A stretch of 64,000 nt of DNA from Cristatella mucedo (taxonomy: Eukaryota > Bryozoa > Phylactolaemata > Cristatellidae), in NCBI GenBank assembly GCA_009760855.2, contig WPIO01000015.1, positions 3,187,501 to 3,251,500 of the forward strand. The letters run 5' to 3'. The stretch's first letter is position 1, and each line of letters begins with the position of its first letter. Shown piece by piece: positions 11,455-22,369 of the stretch. Below the pieces are notes generated by a model. That model did no database searches. It saw only the letters and a list, made by a program, of their open reading frames with translations, and was not told the DNA's origin. A program made the position numbers and the translations under genes.

Positions 11455-12317
11455 GAGAGAGACAGAGACGGAGACAGAGACAGAGACGGAGACAGAGACA
11501 GAGACAGAGACAGAGACAGAGACAGAGACAGAGACAGAGACAGAGACAGAGACAGAGACAGAGACAGAGACAGACAGAGACAGAGACAGAGAGACAGAGA
11601 CAGAGACAGAGAGACAGAGACAGAGACAGAGACAGAGACAGAGACAGAGACAGAGAGACAGAGACAGAGACAGAGACAGAGACAGAGACAGAGACAGAGA
11701 CAGAGACAGAGACAGAGACAGAGACAGAGACAGAGACAGAGACAGAGACAGAGACAGAGACAGAGACAGAGACAGAGACGCAGAGAGGCAGAGAGGCAGA
11801 GAGGCAGAGAGGCAGAGAGGCAGAGAGGCAGAGAGGCAGAGAGGCAGAGAGGCAGAGAGGCAGAGAGGCAGAGAGGCAGAGAGGCAGAGAGGCAGAGAGG
11901 CAGAGAGGCAGAGAGGCAGAGAGGCAGAGAGGCAGAGAGGCAGAGAGGCAGAGAGCAGAGAGGCAGAGAGGCAGAGAGGCAGAGAGGCAGAGAGGCAGAG
12001 AGGCAGAGAGACAGAGAGGCAGAGAGAGGGCAGAGAGGCAGAGAGGCAGAGAGGCAGAGAGGCAGAGAGGCAGAGAGGCAGAGAGGCAGAGAGGCAGAGA
12101 GGCAGAGAGGCAGAGAGGCAGAGAGGCAGAGAGGCAGAGAGGCAGAGAGGCAGAGAGGCAGAGAGGCAGAGAGGCAGAGAGGCAGAGAGGCAGAGAGGCA
12201 GAGAGGCAGAGAGGCAGAGAGGCAGAGAGGCAGAGAGGCAGAGAGACAGAGAGACAGAGAGACAGAGAGACAGAGAGACAGAGAGACAGAGAGACAGAGA
12301 GACAGAGAGACAGAGAT
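11455..12317. repeat. Compound tandem array: hexamer GAGACA, then octamer GAGAGGCA, then octamer GAGAGACA
   Basis: About 325 bases of a GAGACA hexamer (11455-11780) change sharply into about 58 copies of an 8-base unit GAGAGGCA (11781-12245), with slips near 11953 and 12025. These change again into about nine copies of GAGAGACA up to 12317. The three units differ from one another by one base change or a two-base GA insertion, so each looks like a mutated and re-amplified form of its neighbour. Frames stay open across the array on both strands because no unit contains a stop; no gene is implied. Confidence 0.92.
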
Positions 12318-12699
12318 AGCTCTCGGAGAGTGAGGCGGCGCTAGGTGCCGGAATCGTGCGCGCGCGGTTCGCTATGCCGGCGTCCGCCTTGTTTCTGCGC
12401 GTCAAAGCGTGTTCATCTCAAGAGAAACCGCTTTGCAGTCAAGCTGCTACACTGACGTCGCCGTAACGCTGTCTTAACTTAAGTGCCTACCAGAGTTTAT
12501 GTAAGGCCCGCACGCTGCATCGAATCGACCTGGACTAGCTTGAGAAAAGCTTCGAAAAATGTCTCGCCATTTACGCAAGTCTGCGACAAAAAATCTGGTG
12601 GCCATGGCGGCGCCGAAAGACTTATTCAAACTTTAGGAGCTGTCCCTTGCATGACGCGATAAAATTAAAGGTCAGCCAGTGCAGCAGCCTCATTTAAAT

Positions 12700-12790
12700 G
12701 GCAGCTGAAAAGCCTTCGCGGCTCTCATCATCGCTTACAGTGATACAGGATCGCCCACTTTATGACTCGAACCCACGATCGGGGCTTTGA
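12700..12790 (-). mobile_element. tRNA-derived SINE (type 1), 5'-truncated and decayed copy
   Basis: The sequence matches the middle of the better SINE copies at 22176-22367 and 48727-48907, including GGATCGCCCACT and the box-B-like ACTCGAACCC. The A-box end and the A-rich tail are gone. Confidence 0.65.
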
Positions 12791-13490
12791 ACTTTGAACT
12801 CGAACCCACTACTAGCGCTGTCCATCCGGGACGCCGAAGCTCGTGAGATGGGAGCGAAATGGCGGTCCCCTATATTAGCCAGATTACGACATACTTCCAC
12901 TATTTGTGGTTCCTGAATTATAACGGTTAGGTGCGGATTATGAGCTGCTAATCTCTGGTCAAGGCAGTGCAGAAACCGGAGCATTATAGTAGGAGTCAGT
13001 CGGTTAGTTGAGAGCCGAGTTCCGCGCTCCAGACTTAGCGCCGTACGAGTGCTGCTGCTGCAAGCAGCCCTGGCAGGTTCCGAACGCCTCGGACCCTCCG
13101 TCGCTGTCGAATAGACTTCTCTGCGCTGCGGATGTGGACTCGCTGTGCGATGGACGCTCTCTACGTAGCTGCCGCGTTCCACTACCGACGGCTTGCCGGC
13201 GTGCATGGAAGGTGCTTACACGTCGCTCGCTAGCGCCGCGCTACAAGTTTCGCGGCTTCGCCGGTATTCGCCGCGCGTCGGCGCGTCGAACTAGCGCCGC
13301 TTTGAGCCGCGCTGCGCTTTGCTCGCGGCTGCGCTCTGCTCGCGGTGGAAGCCGCTACGCACGCGGGGCTCCTGCCGAGTACTCGCGTTGCGCTGAAGCG
13401 GACGTAACATCCGGGTCGCTGAGTGGCCTGCGGGCGTACGGACAGGAGCAGCCCGACTCGGAGGCTCACGAAACGTTTCATTTTCAAACG
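12790..13490. other. No supported gene
   Basis: GC-rich in 13000-13440 with many CG words, but no ORF shows a recognisable domain and no convincing pair of splice sites was found. Confidence 0.4.
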
Positions 13491-13566
13491 TAAAGCGCCT
13501 AAAAAGAGATTGAATTCTCCGAGGGCACTTTATCAAATGTATTATTGTTGTTACTATTATTATTTT
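13490..13566 (+). mobile_element. LINE family A 3' end, tail only
   Basis: AAAGCGCCTAAAAAGAGATTG and GAGGGCACTTTATCAAATG followed by imperfect ATT repeats. Nothing of the ORF remains upstream, so it is a heavily 5'-truncated insertion. Confidence 0.75.
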
Positions 13567-13569
13567 GCT

Positions 13570-14640
13570 TGCGGAGCTCCCCGCAGCGTTGCGCTGCTGG
13601 GCCTGGCGCGACGATGAAAGAGAGCTTTGCCCTCGCTGTCAAACTCTCGCCGCGCCTCCCGCAACCCGGACACGGGTCCGCCCGGGTTGTCAGGCCGCGC
13701 TGAGCGAACGGAACGAAAAACCGCTCCGCTTTCGCCGCTGTTTCCCGCGACAAATGAAGGGCTGCTGTCGTCTCTCTCGTCGTCGGCGGCTGTTGAAGCC
13801 TTCGGCTTCCGGAGCCGAAGGCGGCTTTCGATGGCCGCTCTCCGCTGCGATTGCTCTGCTCTGGGCGAGACTGAAGAGTGACCGCGTCGGTGGCGGATCA
13901 CGTCGCGCCAAACGGAGACGCTCGCAGTTTCATTCAGAGAGGCGGCGCATCCGGTCCGTCGGTTCCGAGCGGCTGCAGCTGTCCTTGCAGCTATTGCGAA
14001 GGCCAGCGAGCCGCAGTTTGCAGCAGGTTAAATGCCGCTCGTGCATTCCCGGTAGGTGTTACGTGCACATCGAGTTGCACGCACCTCACGCTTCTGCTGC
14101 AGCAAAGCGCTGCCGCAGCGCTGCGGCAGCGCTTTCAAGTTCAAACATTCAAGTTCAAAGTTCAATTGCCGCAGCGCTGCGGCATCACTTTCAAAGCGCT
14201 GCAGCAGAGACTTAATCGGTCGGATTATGACGAGGCACGAGACTATTAGCGGCCCGTGGTTTTGCAATGGTGGTTAGGAACCGGCTTTCAAAGTCTACAG
14301 TTGAGTCGTTGTTGCAAAAATTACGTTCGGTCAGTTGTACGCGCTAGATTTTGAACTAGTGATCTGAGAGCTGCTGCTCGTGGTGCTGATTGCGCATGCC
14401 TCCCTGTGGCTTTAGACCAGACCGTGCTGCCTTAAAAACGTGGACTTTTGAAACTAAAATTAAGTATGCGTGTCGACGGCGTGTCAGCGTGGATCGAGCC
14501 TGCATCTCGTTAGCAAGACTTTGAGGAGGTGCTAGATAGCAATTTTCACGCATCAGCAATGACTTGGACCGTGGATACGTGCCCTGCATTAGTGGCCTAG
14601 GAACTTTAGTTCAGGAGCCTCCATAGAGAGTTCGGATTAC
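13570..14640. other. No supported gene; holds a cluster of perfect palindromes
   Basis: The open frames here are GC-driven and show no domain. The notable structure is the palindrome cluster at 14104-14184, listed separately. Confidence 0.4.
14104..14184. repeat. 32-bp perfect palindrome followed by an 18-bp perfect palindrome
   Basis: 14104-14135 is its own reverse complement (half-site AAAGCGCTGCCGCAGC). 14167-14184 is a second exact palindrome (half-site TGCCGCAGC) made of the same core. Between them lies a repeat of TTCAAGTTCAAA. Weaker copies of AAAGCGCTGC with CTGCTGCAGC flank both sides, giving a larger imperfect fold. Confidence 0.8.
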
Positions 14641-14651
14641 GCTAGGTAAAA

Positions 14652-14730
14652 GATTTCAATTTTTTAGCCTTAGGCAGAATACATATAAGCATATTTTCTT
14701 TGTTCATTATGCCTAAAAAAATTGAAAATG
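14652..14730. repeat. Small imperfect inverted repeat, possible fold-back element
   Basis: TTTCAATTTTTTAG near 14653 pairs with CTAAAAAAATTGAAA near 14713-14727 across about 45 bases. It could be a tiny non-autonomous transposon remnant or simple AT-rich chance; no target-site duplication was confirmed. Confidence 0.3.
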
Positions 14731-15380
14731 ACAGTATTACACGCAAAAAAGTTTTCTCACGCTGTCAGAGCAATGATGTTTTGAAATCCTCCGGTTTTGC
14801 TGTTTGGCACGTTGGGAGCGGCAAGTTCGCGCATTTAACGCTCGCTTATACGCCACTCGAATTAGAATCGGGTTAGGCGGATTTGATACGGAGAGCAGTT
14901 CCCTTAGAAGTGCAACAGTATAGGCGCTTTTTAGCGAATACTTTAGTTCGTGTAGTTGCAAAGAAGTGAGAGAAGAGTGAATAGCGAATATTTGACTGAA
15001 GTGTTGCATCTGCAGATGTTGCCAGTAAACATCCAGCAGATGCATTTTTCTACGCGCGTGGACAATCTATCAAGACAAGCCCAAAAAAGGACGCAGTGAA
15101 AGTGTCTGCTAGTATGTAGGAAGCCTAGAAGGCATACTTCGGCATAGATGTCAGGGATCAAGACCAGCCTTTGGCACCTTTTTCGCATACGAACATTATA
15201 TATAAGAGAGCTGTTTGAGGTAATGTGAAAAATTGCTGCTCACTAAATCAAAGCTCTTGCACACTATATCGTCGTGGTACGTTTATATGCAGTCACAGGA
15301 GAGCAACGAGAGCTGTGAAGTGTGCTATGCCAAAAATGTGGCAGGAACGACTGACAACTCAAACAACTGCCACTGCTGCA
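14730..15380. other. No supported gene
   Basis: AT-richer sequence with only short ORFs and no domain. Nothing further was recognised. Confidence 0.4.
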
Positions 15381-15629
15381 TGATGGATCCGTCCAAACGT
15401 CGAGCTGGATAGAGGGCGTTTCCGATCATGTATCCACAATTCCTCCATCAATCGCGTCAGTGCCACAACTCTAGGAGCTCCCCCGTCCGTACCCATCCTG
15501 ATTGGGATCAGCCATCTTCAGGTGAAAGCTACAAGTCAGAAAGCGAGGAAGTTATTATAGCAGATCCAAACATTATAGCAGATCCAGATTCCAATTTCAA
15601 AGATTAAGCTGAGGAGAGAAAGCCATTAT

Positions 15630-16500
15630 TCCCTAGCCAGAAAGACTTCAATAACCTGATCAGAGACATTGGTCTCATCGAGTCCAATGCTGAGCTTCTA
15701 ACAAACAGGTTCAAGGAGTGCAACTTTTCGACGAAAGTGTGAATGTAACAGGTTAGAGAAAGCGCCCCCAACTTGCTATAGCTTCTTCAGTCGACAACAT
15801 GGACGGTGCTTCTGCAACAATGTGGCCGATCTTTTAAAGGTTACATGAATCACGTGTAAGCCCCCTGAATGACTCCTATTCATAGACATCGCATCTAGGA
15901 GCCTCAAAGCAGAGCTTATTCATAACAGGACAAGTACCCGTCTCTCTCTTTCTCTCTACTACTCACTCGGTGCACTTCAAAGAACACTAAACCAGTGTCA
16001 AGATGTTGCTGAGTGCCTTAAAGTGCGTCGACTATGTCCCGGAGGTCATTGGAAACTTCCAGATCGTGTCGTTCTCAATGGGCCTCAGAGATGTTCCATA
16101 CATTTTTATTGCTTTGCTTGCCCACGAGTAAGCCGTGAAACTAAGGCGCACCGTCACAAAATGGACAAATGGTCAAAACGGATTGAGTTCTCCGAAAGGA
16201 AGAGTGAGATCAAGTGGAAGCCGCTGGTAGGTAGCCATCGGAAGGCGCTGATACCACCACTGGCCACTGCACAATCATCCAGGCCTCATCAAGCAATTCG
16301 CATTTCACTCGGGAAAATTATTCAGCAGCGTTCAAGTATCTCGAACGTGTCTCGAGGCTGGTAGTCATAGCGGAATTGAGTGCTGGAACGCTGAAGGTGC
16401 TGCATGCTAGGCGAAGAGATTTGTGATTGAAAAGGAACCAGCCTTCAGAAATTAAATTAAATCTGCTGCAGTGCTTAATAAAAAATTTCTTGAGCAGCAG
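15630..16500 (+). pseudogene. Decayed copy of an uncharacterised repeated animal ORF
   Basis: In frame pieces separated by stops and shifts, the + strand reads FPSQKDFNNLIRDIGLIESN near 15640, FFSRQHGRCFCNNVADLLK at about 15784-15840, LFIDIASRSLKAELIHN at about 15877-15927, and pieces like WKPLVGSH and ALIPPL near 16215-16260. From memory, these motifs and their order match a large family of unnamed ORFs repeated in many invertebrate genomes, probably carried by a mobile element; I know no assigned function. At least three in-frame stops or shifts interrupt it, so it is not expressed as a full protein. The family match rests on recall and was not searched. Confidence 0.55.
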
Positions 16501-17690
16501 CATACAGTAATAATTAAGCATGCTGTTCACAAGTGTGTGGTTATCACGAAGTCAGAGATATTTAAATGTGAGATGCAAAAGTTGATAATATCTAAAGTAA
16601 AAACTGCGGTTTGTCAGTAGTCTGGTGAGAGCAACGCTGATACTGCTAAGAAGCTGGAACTTTGTTGCCGTGCTAATGACGGCAGCAGAAGTGAGCTCAC
16701 TACCGCTAATCTATAAGATGTATAATGCAGTAGGGTGCCTAATGTGTCACATTTTAGTATGTCATTCTTCCTAGTACTGGATTAAGTAAGAATGTACCAG
16801 TACTCTTACTAGAACAGTCTTACTAGAACAGTCTTATAGCTTCTCGCTCATTTCAGGTTGAACACGGTAAGGGAGTGAGCCGGCCGTTATTTTAATGCAA
16901 CATATTGTTGTTACACGCCGACACACGACCGACTAAATGATATATATTGCCTGAGTTAACTGCATCTGTCACATGGTCCTCAAAGTTAAATACGAATAGT
17001 GGCTGTGTTAAATACATACACAGCTGAGTATTTTATGCCGATTAAGAGAATTTTAATACATTTAGAGTAATTTTAACCAGGTCCCAAAGATTTGGTAAAC
17101 ATTGTCCGTTCTGGTCGTGACATGTCGATAAGCTCTATGCCATATTTATGGATGCCACGACGCAAAAACTGATTTTTAAAACTGTCATGTACAACGCGCG
17201 ATACTTGTGTGGATTAAGTGATTAAGTCGCTAGCCACCATATTACAAATACCCCACTGCAAACGGGTACAGTTCCCGTGCTCTTTTTCTTCTGAAATGCA
17301 TCACCAAGTGGGATGTGGGAATACAGAGTAGGGAGGCCACTAAAGTATACGCGATATCTCTTACAAGAATCTGCTCACGATGTGAGCATCTGCTCTTAAC
17401 CACACAGGAAGTGCCTGCACCTATAGGTGCCGCCCCTACAAGTCGCCAGCTGCGATACAAGGCTCCTGGCTTCACCGGTTCACACGTCGCGCGACGACAG
17501 TGACTTGTGTTGTGTGTGCACTCACGACCGTGCAAGCACAGTCGCGAGTGCTGCGTTTGTGGCTCAAGGATGTCAGGGCAGAAGCCGCTACGCCGAGCTA
17601 TAACAACAGTTAGACGGATAATGAGAAAGCTTAACGCTCGCAGTCGGCTCTGCCAGCGTATCGCCTGCTGTGTCTGCACGAAATCTAGAT
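16500..17690. other. No supported gene
   Basis: Short ORFs only; 16790-16835 holds a small duplication of TCTTACTAGAACAG. No domain or splice structure was recognised. Confidence 0.4.
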
Positions 17691-17697
17691 ATTCAAA

Positions 17698-17795
17698 AGT
17701 GATCTTCCACTAGATGACCATGTAAGCTCCATAGTCAAGTCTGCCTACTTTCAGCTACATAACGTTGCTTTTAATTCAGGCTTGCTTAGAAGGGA
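17698..17795 (+). mobile_element. LINE family A internal fragment
   Basis: Short match to the family A stretch encoding DLPLDDHVSSIVKSAYFQL, directly abutting a family B 3' end at 17801. The abrupt junction suggests a nested or back-to-back insertion. Confidence 0.65.
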
Positions 17796-17800
17796 TACTA

Positions 17801-18345
17801 ATTTATCTCCATTTGTAACTCCACAAAGCCACAAAGATTATGTGGGTGTTATGCAGGAGAGTTTAGCATAGCGCACTCACAGCCTAAGCGGCTTTCGGTA
17901 CGCATTCCATAGCCAGCAGACTTTATCTCACGCAACAAAGAGAAAGTGGGAAGCTTAGCAGAGTCAGGAGAGCAGTTGAGGTAGTGAGTAGCATGAACGT
18001 AGCAGCTCAGGACCGCTGGAAAGCACGTGCCATAGTCGGCAGCAGGAGAGTGGTTGTCGTTGTGTGAGAATTATGGAATCGAGCTCCACAGCCTATGACC
18101 TGCAGAGCTAAAGCTTCTGTCGCCAACGGCCTCTAAGCGGAGGAATGGAACAGCTAATGTATTGTCCATACAGGACCACGGGCACGAAGAAGCTGAAACT
18201 GGTGCAGCAGTTCAGCTAGGTATGGAGGAGCCAAGCCGTGGCAGGCCTTGTGGGTCAGCGTAAGAACTTTTCTCTGTATCCGTTGATCAACCGGCAGCTA
18301 TCACAGCTCTCTTAGCAGAGAGGACGCGTGGTCAAACTTCTAAGA
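17801..18345 (-). mobile_element. LINE family B (CR1/L2-like), 3' end copy
   Basis: Read on -, it matches the last about 540 bases of the longer copies at 51560-54560 and 58765-59972, including the end of the ORF and the terminal TGGAGATA words. It is 5'-truncated and has stops. Confidence 0.75.
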
Positions 18346-18359
18346 CTAAATCGGTCCGT

Positions 18360-18907
18360 GAATTTATGACATCCCATTTTGAATTCCGTAACTCACTGCT
18401 TGCTGGTCTACTGGTCTTTATTATCAGGCGCTTACAGTTGGTGAAACACTCTGTAGCTAGGCTTGTCTGTCGTGAGTGTTGCAGTTGCCAAATCGCACCA
18501 CTTCTCGCCGACCTGCACTGGATCGCAATCAAGCAGCGCATCGACTTAAAGGTTCTGTCAATCACTTTTAGGTCCCTTCATTTTTTGGCTCCAGACTATC
18601 TCTCAGATATTCTCCTTCACCAGGCTAAGCATAGTACTACCAGATTTTTGGAATCTAATTTATTACCTATACCTCATACAAATTGTTTACTGATACCCCC
18701 TACCTATACATGGTACCCCCACCAGCCATCGTACCACTTGTTTTTTTCTGACTCAAATCGTTCAGCCATACATCGCGCGAACCTTAAATTCTTTGGAGAC
18801 CTCGCCTTTAGTTCGTACGCTACCAGAGCCCGTAAGTCACTCCCGATTGACGTCACGACATTCTCTAACTTGACAACATTGAAAAAGAAGCTTGCACGCA
18901 CCTTTTT
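18360..18907 (+). mobile_element. LINE family A, C-terminal ORF fragment
   Basis: One open stretch reads TSHFEFRNSLLAGL, then LLADLHWIAIKQRIDLKVLS, then a degraded end. It breaks off exactly where the (ATT)n tail of the oppositely oriented copy at 18909 begins, so that copy apparently inserted into this one. Confidence 0.75.
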
Positions 18908-18908
18908 A

Positions 18909-19900
18909 AGAATAATAATAATAATAATTCACTTGATAAAGCGCCCTCAGAGAACTTAATCTCTCTCTAGGCGCTTTACATTTGCTGCAAAGTGAAATGC
19001 GATTGAATGGTAAGTAAAATCATGCTTGAAAAACAAACAAAATGAATAATATGGTTAGGAGTGACATGCACAGGGTCAGCATGCGAATGTGGTTAGTGGC
19101 AGCATGCACAGTGTCAGCACGCATAAGCACATCAAGGACGAATCACAGGGACCCGCTAAATGCTGTCCTAAATAGGTGTGTTTTTAGGTTCCTTTTAAAT
19201 GTGGTCAGGTCGGGGGATGTTCTGACGCAGGTCGGGAGGGAGTTCCAGGCTGTGGGAGCATACGAACTAAATGCACGGGCTCCAAAGGATTTAAGGTTTG
19301 TACGAGGTATTTCTAGACTGTTGGATTCCGAAAAGCAGGTGGTTCGATGCTTAGCCTGATGGGGTAGTATATCTGAAAGATAGGCTGGAGCCATAGAATG
19401 AAGAGACCTAAAAGTGAGCGACAAAACCTTGAAGTCAATCCGTTGCTTGACGGATAGCCAGTGCAGGTCGGCGAGAAGTGGAGTAATGTGGCAACTGCGA
19501 CGCCCATGACAGACAAGTCTAGCTGCCGAGTTTTGCACCAGCTGCAATCGCCTGATCGCACATGCTGGTAGGCCAGTAAGCAGTGAGTTGCAGAAGTCGA
19601 GACGGGATGTCACGAATGCATGGACCAACTTAGATGTGGTATCTTTATCTAAACAAGCCCGAATTTTAGTAATGTTATGAAGCTGAAAATAGGCGGATTT
19701 GACTGTGGAGCTGATATGGTCGTCTAACGAGAGGTCGCTTTGGAATATGACACCTAGATTTCGAGCTGATTCAACTGGAGATATGCTGGCAGAGCCAATT
19801 TTGAGCTTTTTATCATAGCAATTATTAGATCCTTGTAAATAGTCCTTTGTTTGCGAAAGCATGCTGAAATTTTGCTTGCTACCACTAAGCATAGTTTATA
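18909..19900 (-). mobile_element. LINE family A, best-preserved 3' half
   Basis: The - strand carries an open frame of about 249 codons (19892-19143) for the region C-terminal to the reverse transcriptase, with LGVIFQSDLSLDDHISSTV, LVHAFVTSRLDFCNSLLTG, RLQLVQNSAARLVC and AWNSLPTCVRT. This layout is known from L2- and CR1-type non-LTR retrotransposons. A 3' region with GCAAATGTAAAGCGCCTAGA-like words and an ATT tail ends the copy at 18909. The reverse-transcriptase core and endonuclease are absent, so it is 5'-truncated and cannot move alone. Confidence 0.85.
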
Positions 19901-19984
19901 TATTAACACTGCATATCACCTGTAACCAGATTATGCTTGTTGACATTGTGCATGTTGCCACACCATTTGATTAGGCTTGCTTTA

Positions 19985-20090
19985 CAGCATATGTAAAGTG
20001 CCAAGAAAGAGATAAAGTTCTCTGTCGTGCTTCGTTTGCAGAAAATGTGAAGAGCGTAGAAAGAAATTTAGTTTTCTGAGGAGCGCTGAT
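19985..20090 (+). mobile_element. Two decayed LINE family A tail fragments
   Basis: ATGTAAAGTGCCAAGAAAGAG (19992 on) and ATGTGAAGAGCGTAGAAAGA (20045 on) are successive weak matches to the family A end, arranged as a short tandem. Confidence 0.55.
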
Positions 20091-20189
20091 AAGAACAGAT
20101 GCGTTTTCGCTGAGACCTAAGTGATGTAACGTTATTGCAGGTTGTGACCGTAGCCAGAAGCGAGTTCCAGAATTCTGGTGCAAGCGAGC

Positions 20190-20660
20190 AGAAGGCTCAG
20201 TGACCAAAAGGCTTCAATTTAGTACGAGGGACGGCCACGTGACTTGGTGCGAGAGCACGTGACTGCAGGAGCCTGGAGGTCGGATAGTTAGGCTGGCACA
20301 TGCGCGTCAAACGATTTGCAAGCTCCAGACGGAGGAGCGTAAAATCAATTCGACTCTTAATGGAGAGACCGTGGCAGCTAAAATAGAAGTGGGGTGATGT
20401 GGCAGCCGCGCCATTTAAGACAGAGCTGTGACCAGACAAGCTGCTAAGTTGTGCACCAGTTGAAGACTATTAAGGGCAGAAGCCAGAACTTCTGAATAAA
20501 AATAATGGTAATAATATAGACACAATGTCACAAGCGCGTGCACTATTTTGGCTGTTTCACTTTTACCTAAAAAGACCCTAATTTGGGAGATGCACTCCTT
20601 AGCTGAAAGTAGGCCAAACTTACATAGAAGAAATGTGCTCATTTAATCGAATGTCGTTTT
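20190..20660 (-). mobile_element. LINE family A, diverged internal fragment
   Basis: On the - strand scattered pieces match the C-terminal LINE ORF (for example LVHNLAACLV and ALVTLCLYYYHYFYSEVLA, comparable to LVHAFVTSRLDFCNSLLTG). Frames are broken; this is an older copy than its left neighbour. Confidence 0.6.
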
Positions 20661-20699
20661 GAAATAGTACGCATAGGTGCCGCGATAGGTCACGGGAGT

Positions 20700-22170
20700 G
20701 ATGCTTCATTAGCTAACTGAGAGAATGAGGTTTTCCAACTTTAGTAGGGTTACCCTAGGTTTCCACAACTATACTTAGTTGTTCTTATCATTGTTAGGCT
20801 TTAGGTAGTAGTGGCCTTCTAAATAAGAATGTCGTCGAAGCAGGCTCCAAGAGATTTAATGAGTCGGATGAGGACCGTGCTACTCAACGGACATGGACTT
20901 TTTTTTATTTATTTCAAGTTAGGGCGTTTTTGATCTCTGCCGTAGTCAACTGTCGTCTGCAAGCCTGTGTGCATCGAGGCTACTCGTAAACCGGGCATCG
21001 AGACACTAGCTTAAGAGACACCAGTTTGCAGAGACACCAGATAAACCAGAGGAAGTGGAAGAAGGAGGAAACCGCAGCAGCAGCCGTAGCCTTGGCAGCA
21101 GCAGCCGTAGCAGAAACAGCAGCAGCAGCTGTAGCAGCAGCCGCGGCAGATGAGCTCAACGCATTGGCTGCAGTTCTGGCTCGACTTGCGAGAGACGTTC
21201 ATTAACTGTCTAGGCGAGCACGGCGAACACTCATTGAAGCGGCGCTGGCAGCGAATCAGCGGCTAGCTGCTGATCACAGGGCGGCCATAGCGGCAGCTGG
21301 CGATAGCAATCGACGAAATGCGACCACCTCCCTATTGCTGGGGCAAGCAATCCCGGGCGCCCCTTTCTGACTACAGTCGACCGTCATTTTGTCCCCCAGG
21401 GGCCTGTTGCTCGCGGCATTTCCCCGGTCCGACCCAAAAAAGATCACACGCAGGTCAGCGAGGAGCCGCCGAGGTGACTAAGGCCACACGACGTCTGGAG
21501 CCGCGCCGAGAGCCGGTCGGCTGGCCAGCCGCCGCTCGTGGAAGGCGGCGAGCGGGCGACACCTTGGGCGCTGTGGGTAACACCGTCGCAGGCTCGTCTG
21601 GCTCACAGAGCGGGGCGTGAACGTCGAAATGGTCGTCGCATTGTTCGCCGAAAGCCGTGATTGAAGCCGCGAGCAGCAGACCAGGTGAGCAGCCGCGTGA
21701 GACCGCGGGAAGGAGACCAAGGAGGTCAAGGATCAATTCGATGTCTGACACTATGCATTAATGGGAGTCAGTTGTGGAAGGAAGTTGCCACTCACGTGTC
21801 GTCATCACGTCGCGAACGCAGGGCTGCATATGACGAGGTCAGCGAGTAACTAGTGTACACGTGTCACACACCAGCCACAGCGCATCGCTGCCTACCCAGT
21901 ATTTTCAGTGTCCTTTTACCCTCTCTAAGCCACAAACTACGACATCTGGTCCATAATAACCACGCAGCCAGTAGCCATCTCTAGCACTGTCATAACTTGT
22001 TTTAGTTAGTTTAGCTAGTGTTTATTTTCCAGAAGAGTCGGTCGGTGCATCGCGAATGCGAACTCTCACAGGAGCGTAGCTTATAGACAGTCGACGACCG
22101 ACTCCGTTGGTTACTTGATTGTCGCGAAAACCAGCTTAAATTCAGACAGAGGCCCGGCCCTCCTACCCAG
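20700..22170. other. No supported gene
   Basis: 21050-21160 has GCAGCAGCMG-like repeats that read as poly-Ala on + and Cys-rich on -. The open frame near 21318-21620 shows no domain. No gene can be supported. Confidence 0.4.
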
Positions 22171-22175
22171 GGCTA

Positions 22176-22367
22176 TTAAATAAATAAATAAAATAAATGC
22201 TAGCTGATTTAACAGCCTCTTTTGTATAGCGACAGGAGAGCCTTTCCGGCTATCACCATCGCTTGCATTGGCGATAAAGGATCGCCCACTGCAGGATTCG
22301 AGCCCACGACCTCGGGGCCGAGGTCGTGAGAAGCAACCGCCTTACCTAGTGAGCCATTACGGCTCGC
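22176..22367 (-). mobile_element. tRNA-derived SINE (type 1), full-length copy
   Basis: Read on -, it starts with an A-box-like TGGCTCACTAGG (22356-22345) and a B-box-like GGGCTCGAATCC (22305-22294). Between them is a perfect hairpin CACGACCTCGG/CCGAGGTCGTG that resembles the long variable arm of a class II (Leu or Ser type) tRNA. A body with a second hairpin (GGATCGCC, TATCGCC) and an AAATA-repeat tail follow. It is a retroposon rather than a working tRNA because the acceptor stem does not pair. Confidence 0.8.
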
Positions 22368-22369
22368 TA

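Noticed and set aside
11149-12405. 418-codon - and 347-codon + frames
   Set aside because: They are translations of the hexamer/octamer array, whose units contain no stop in most frames.
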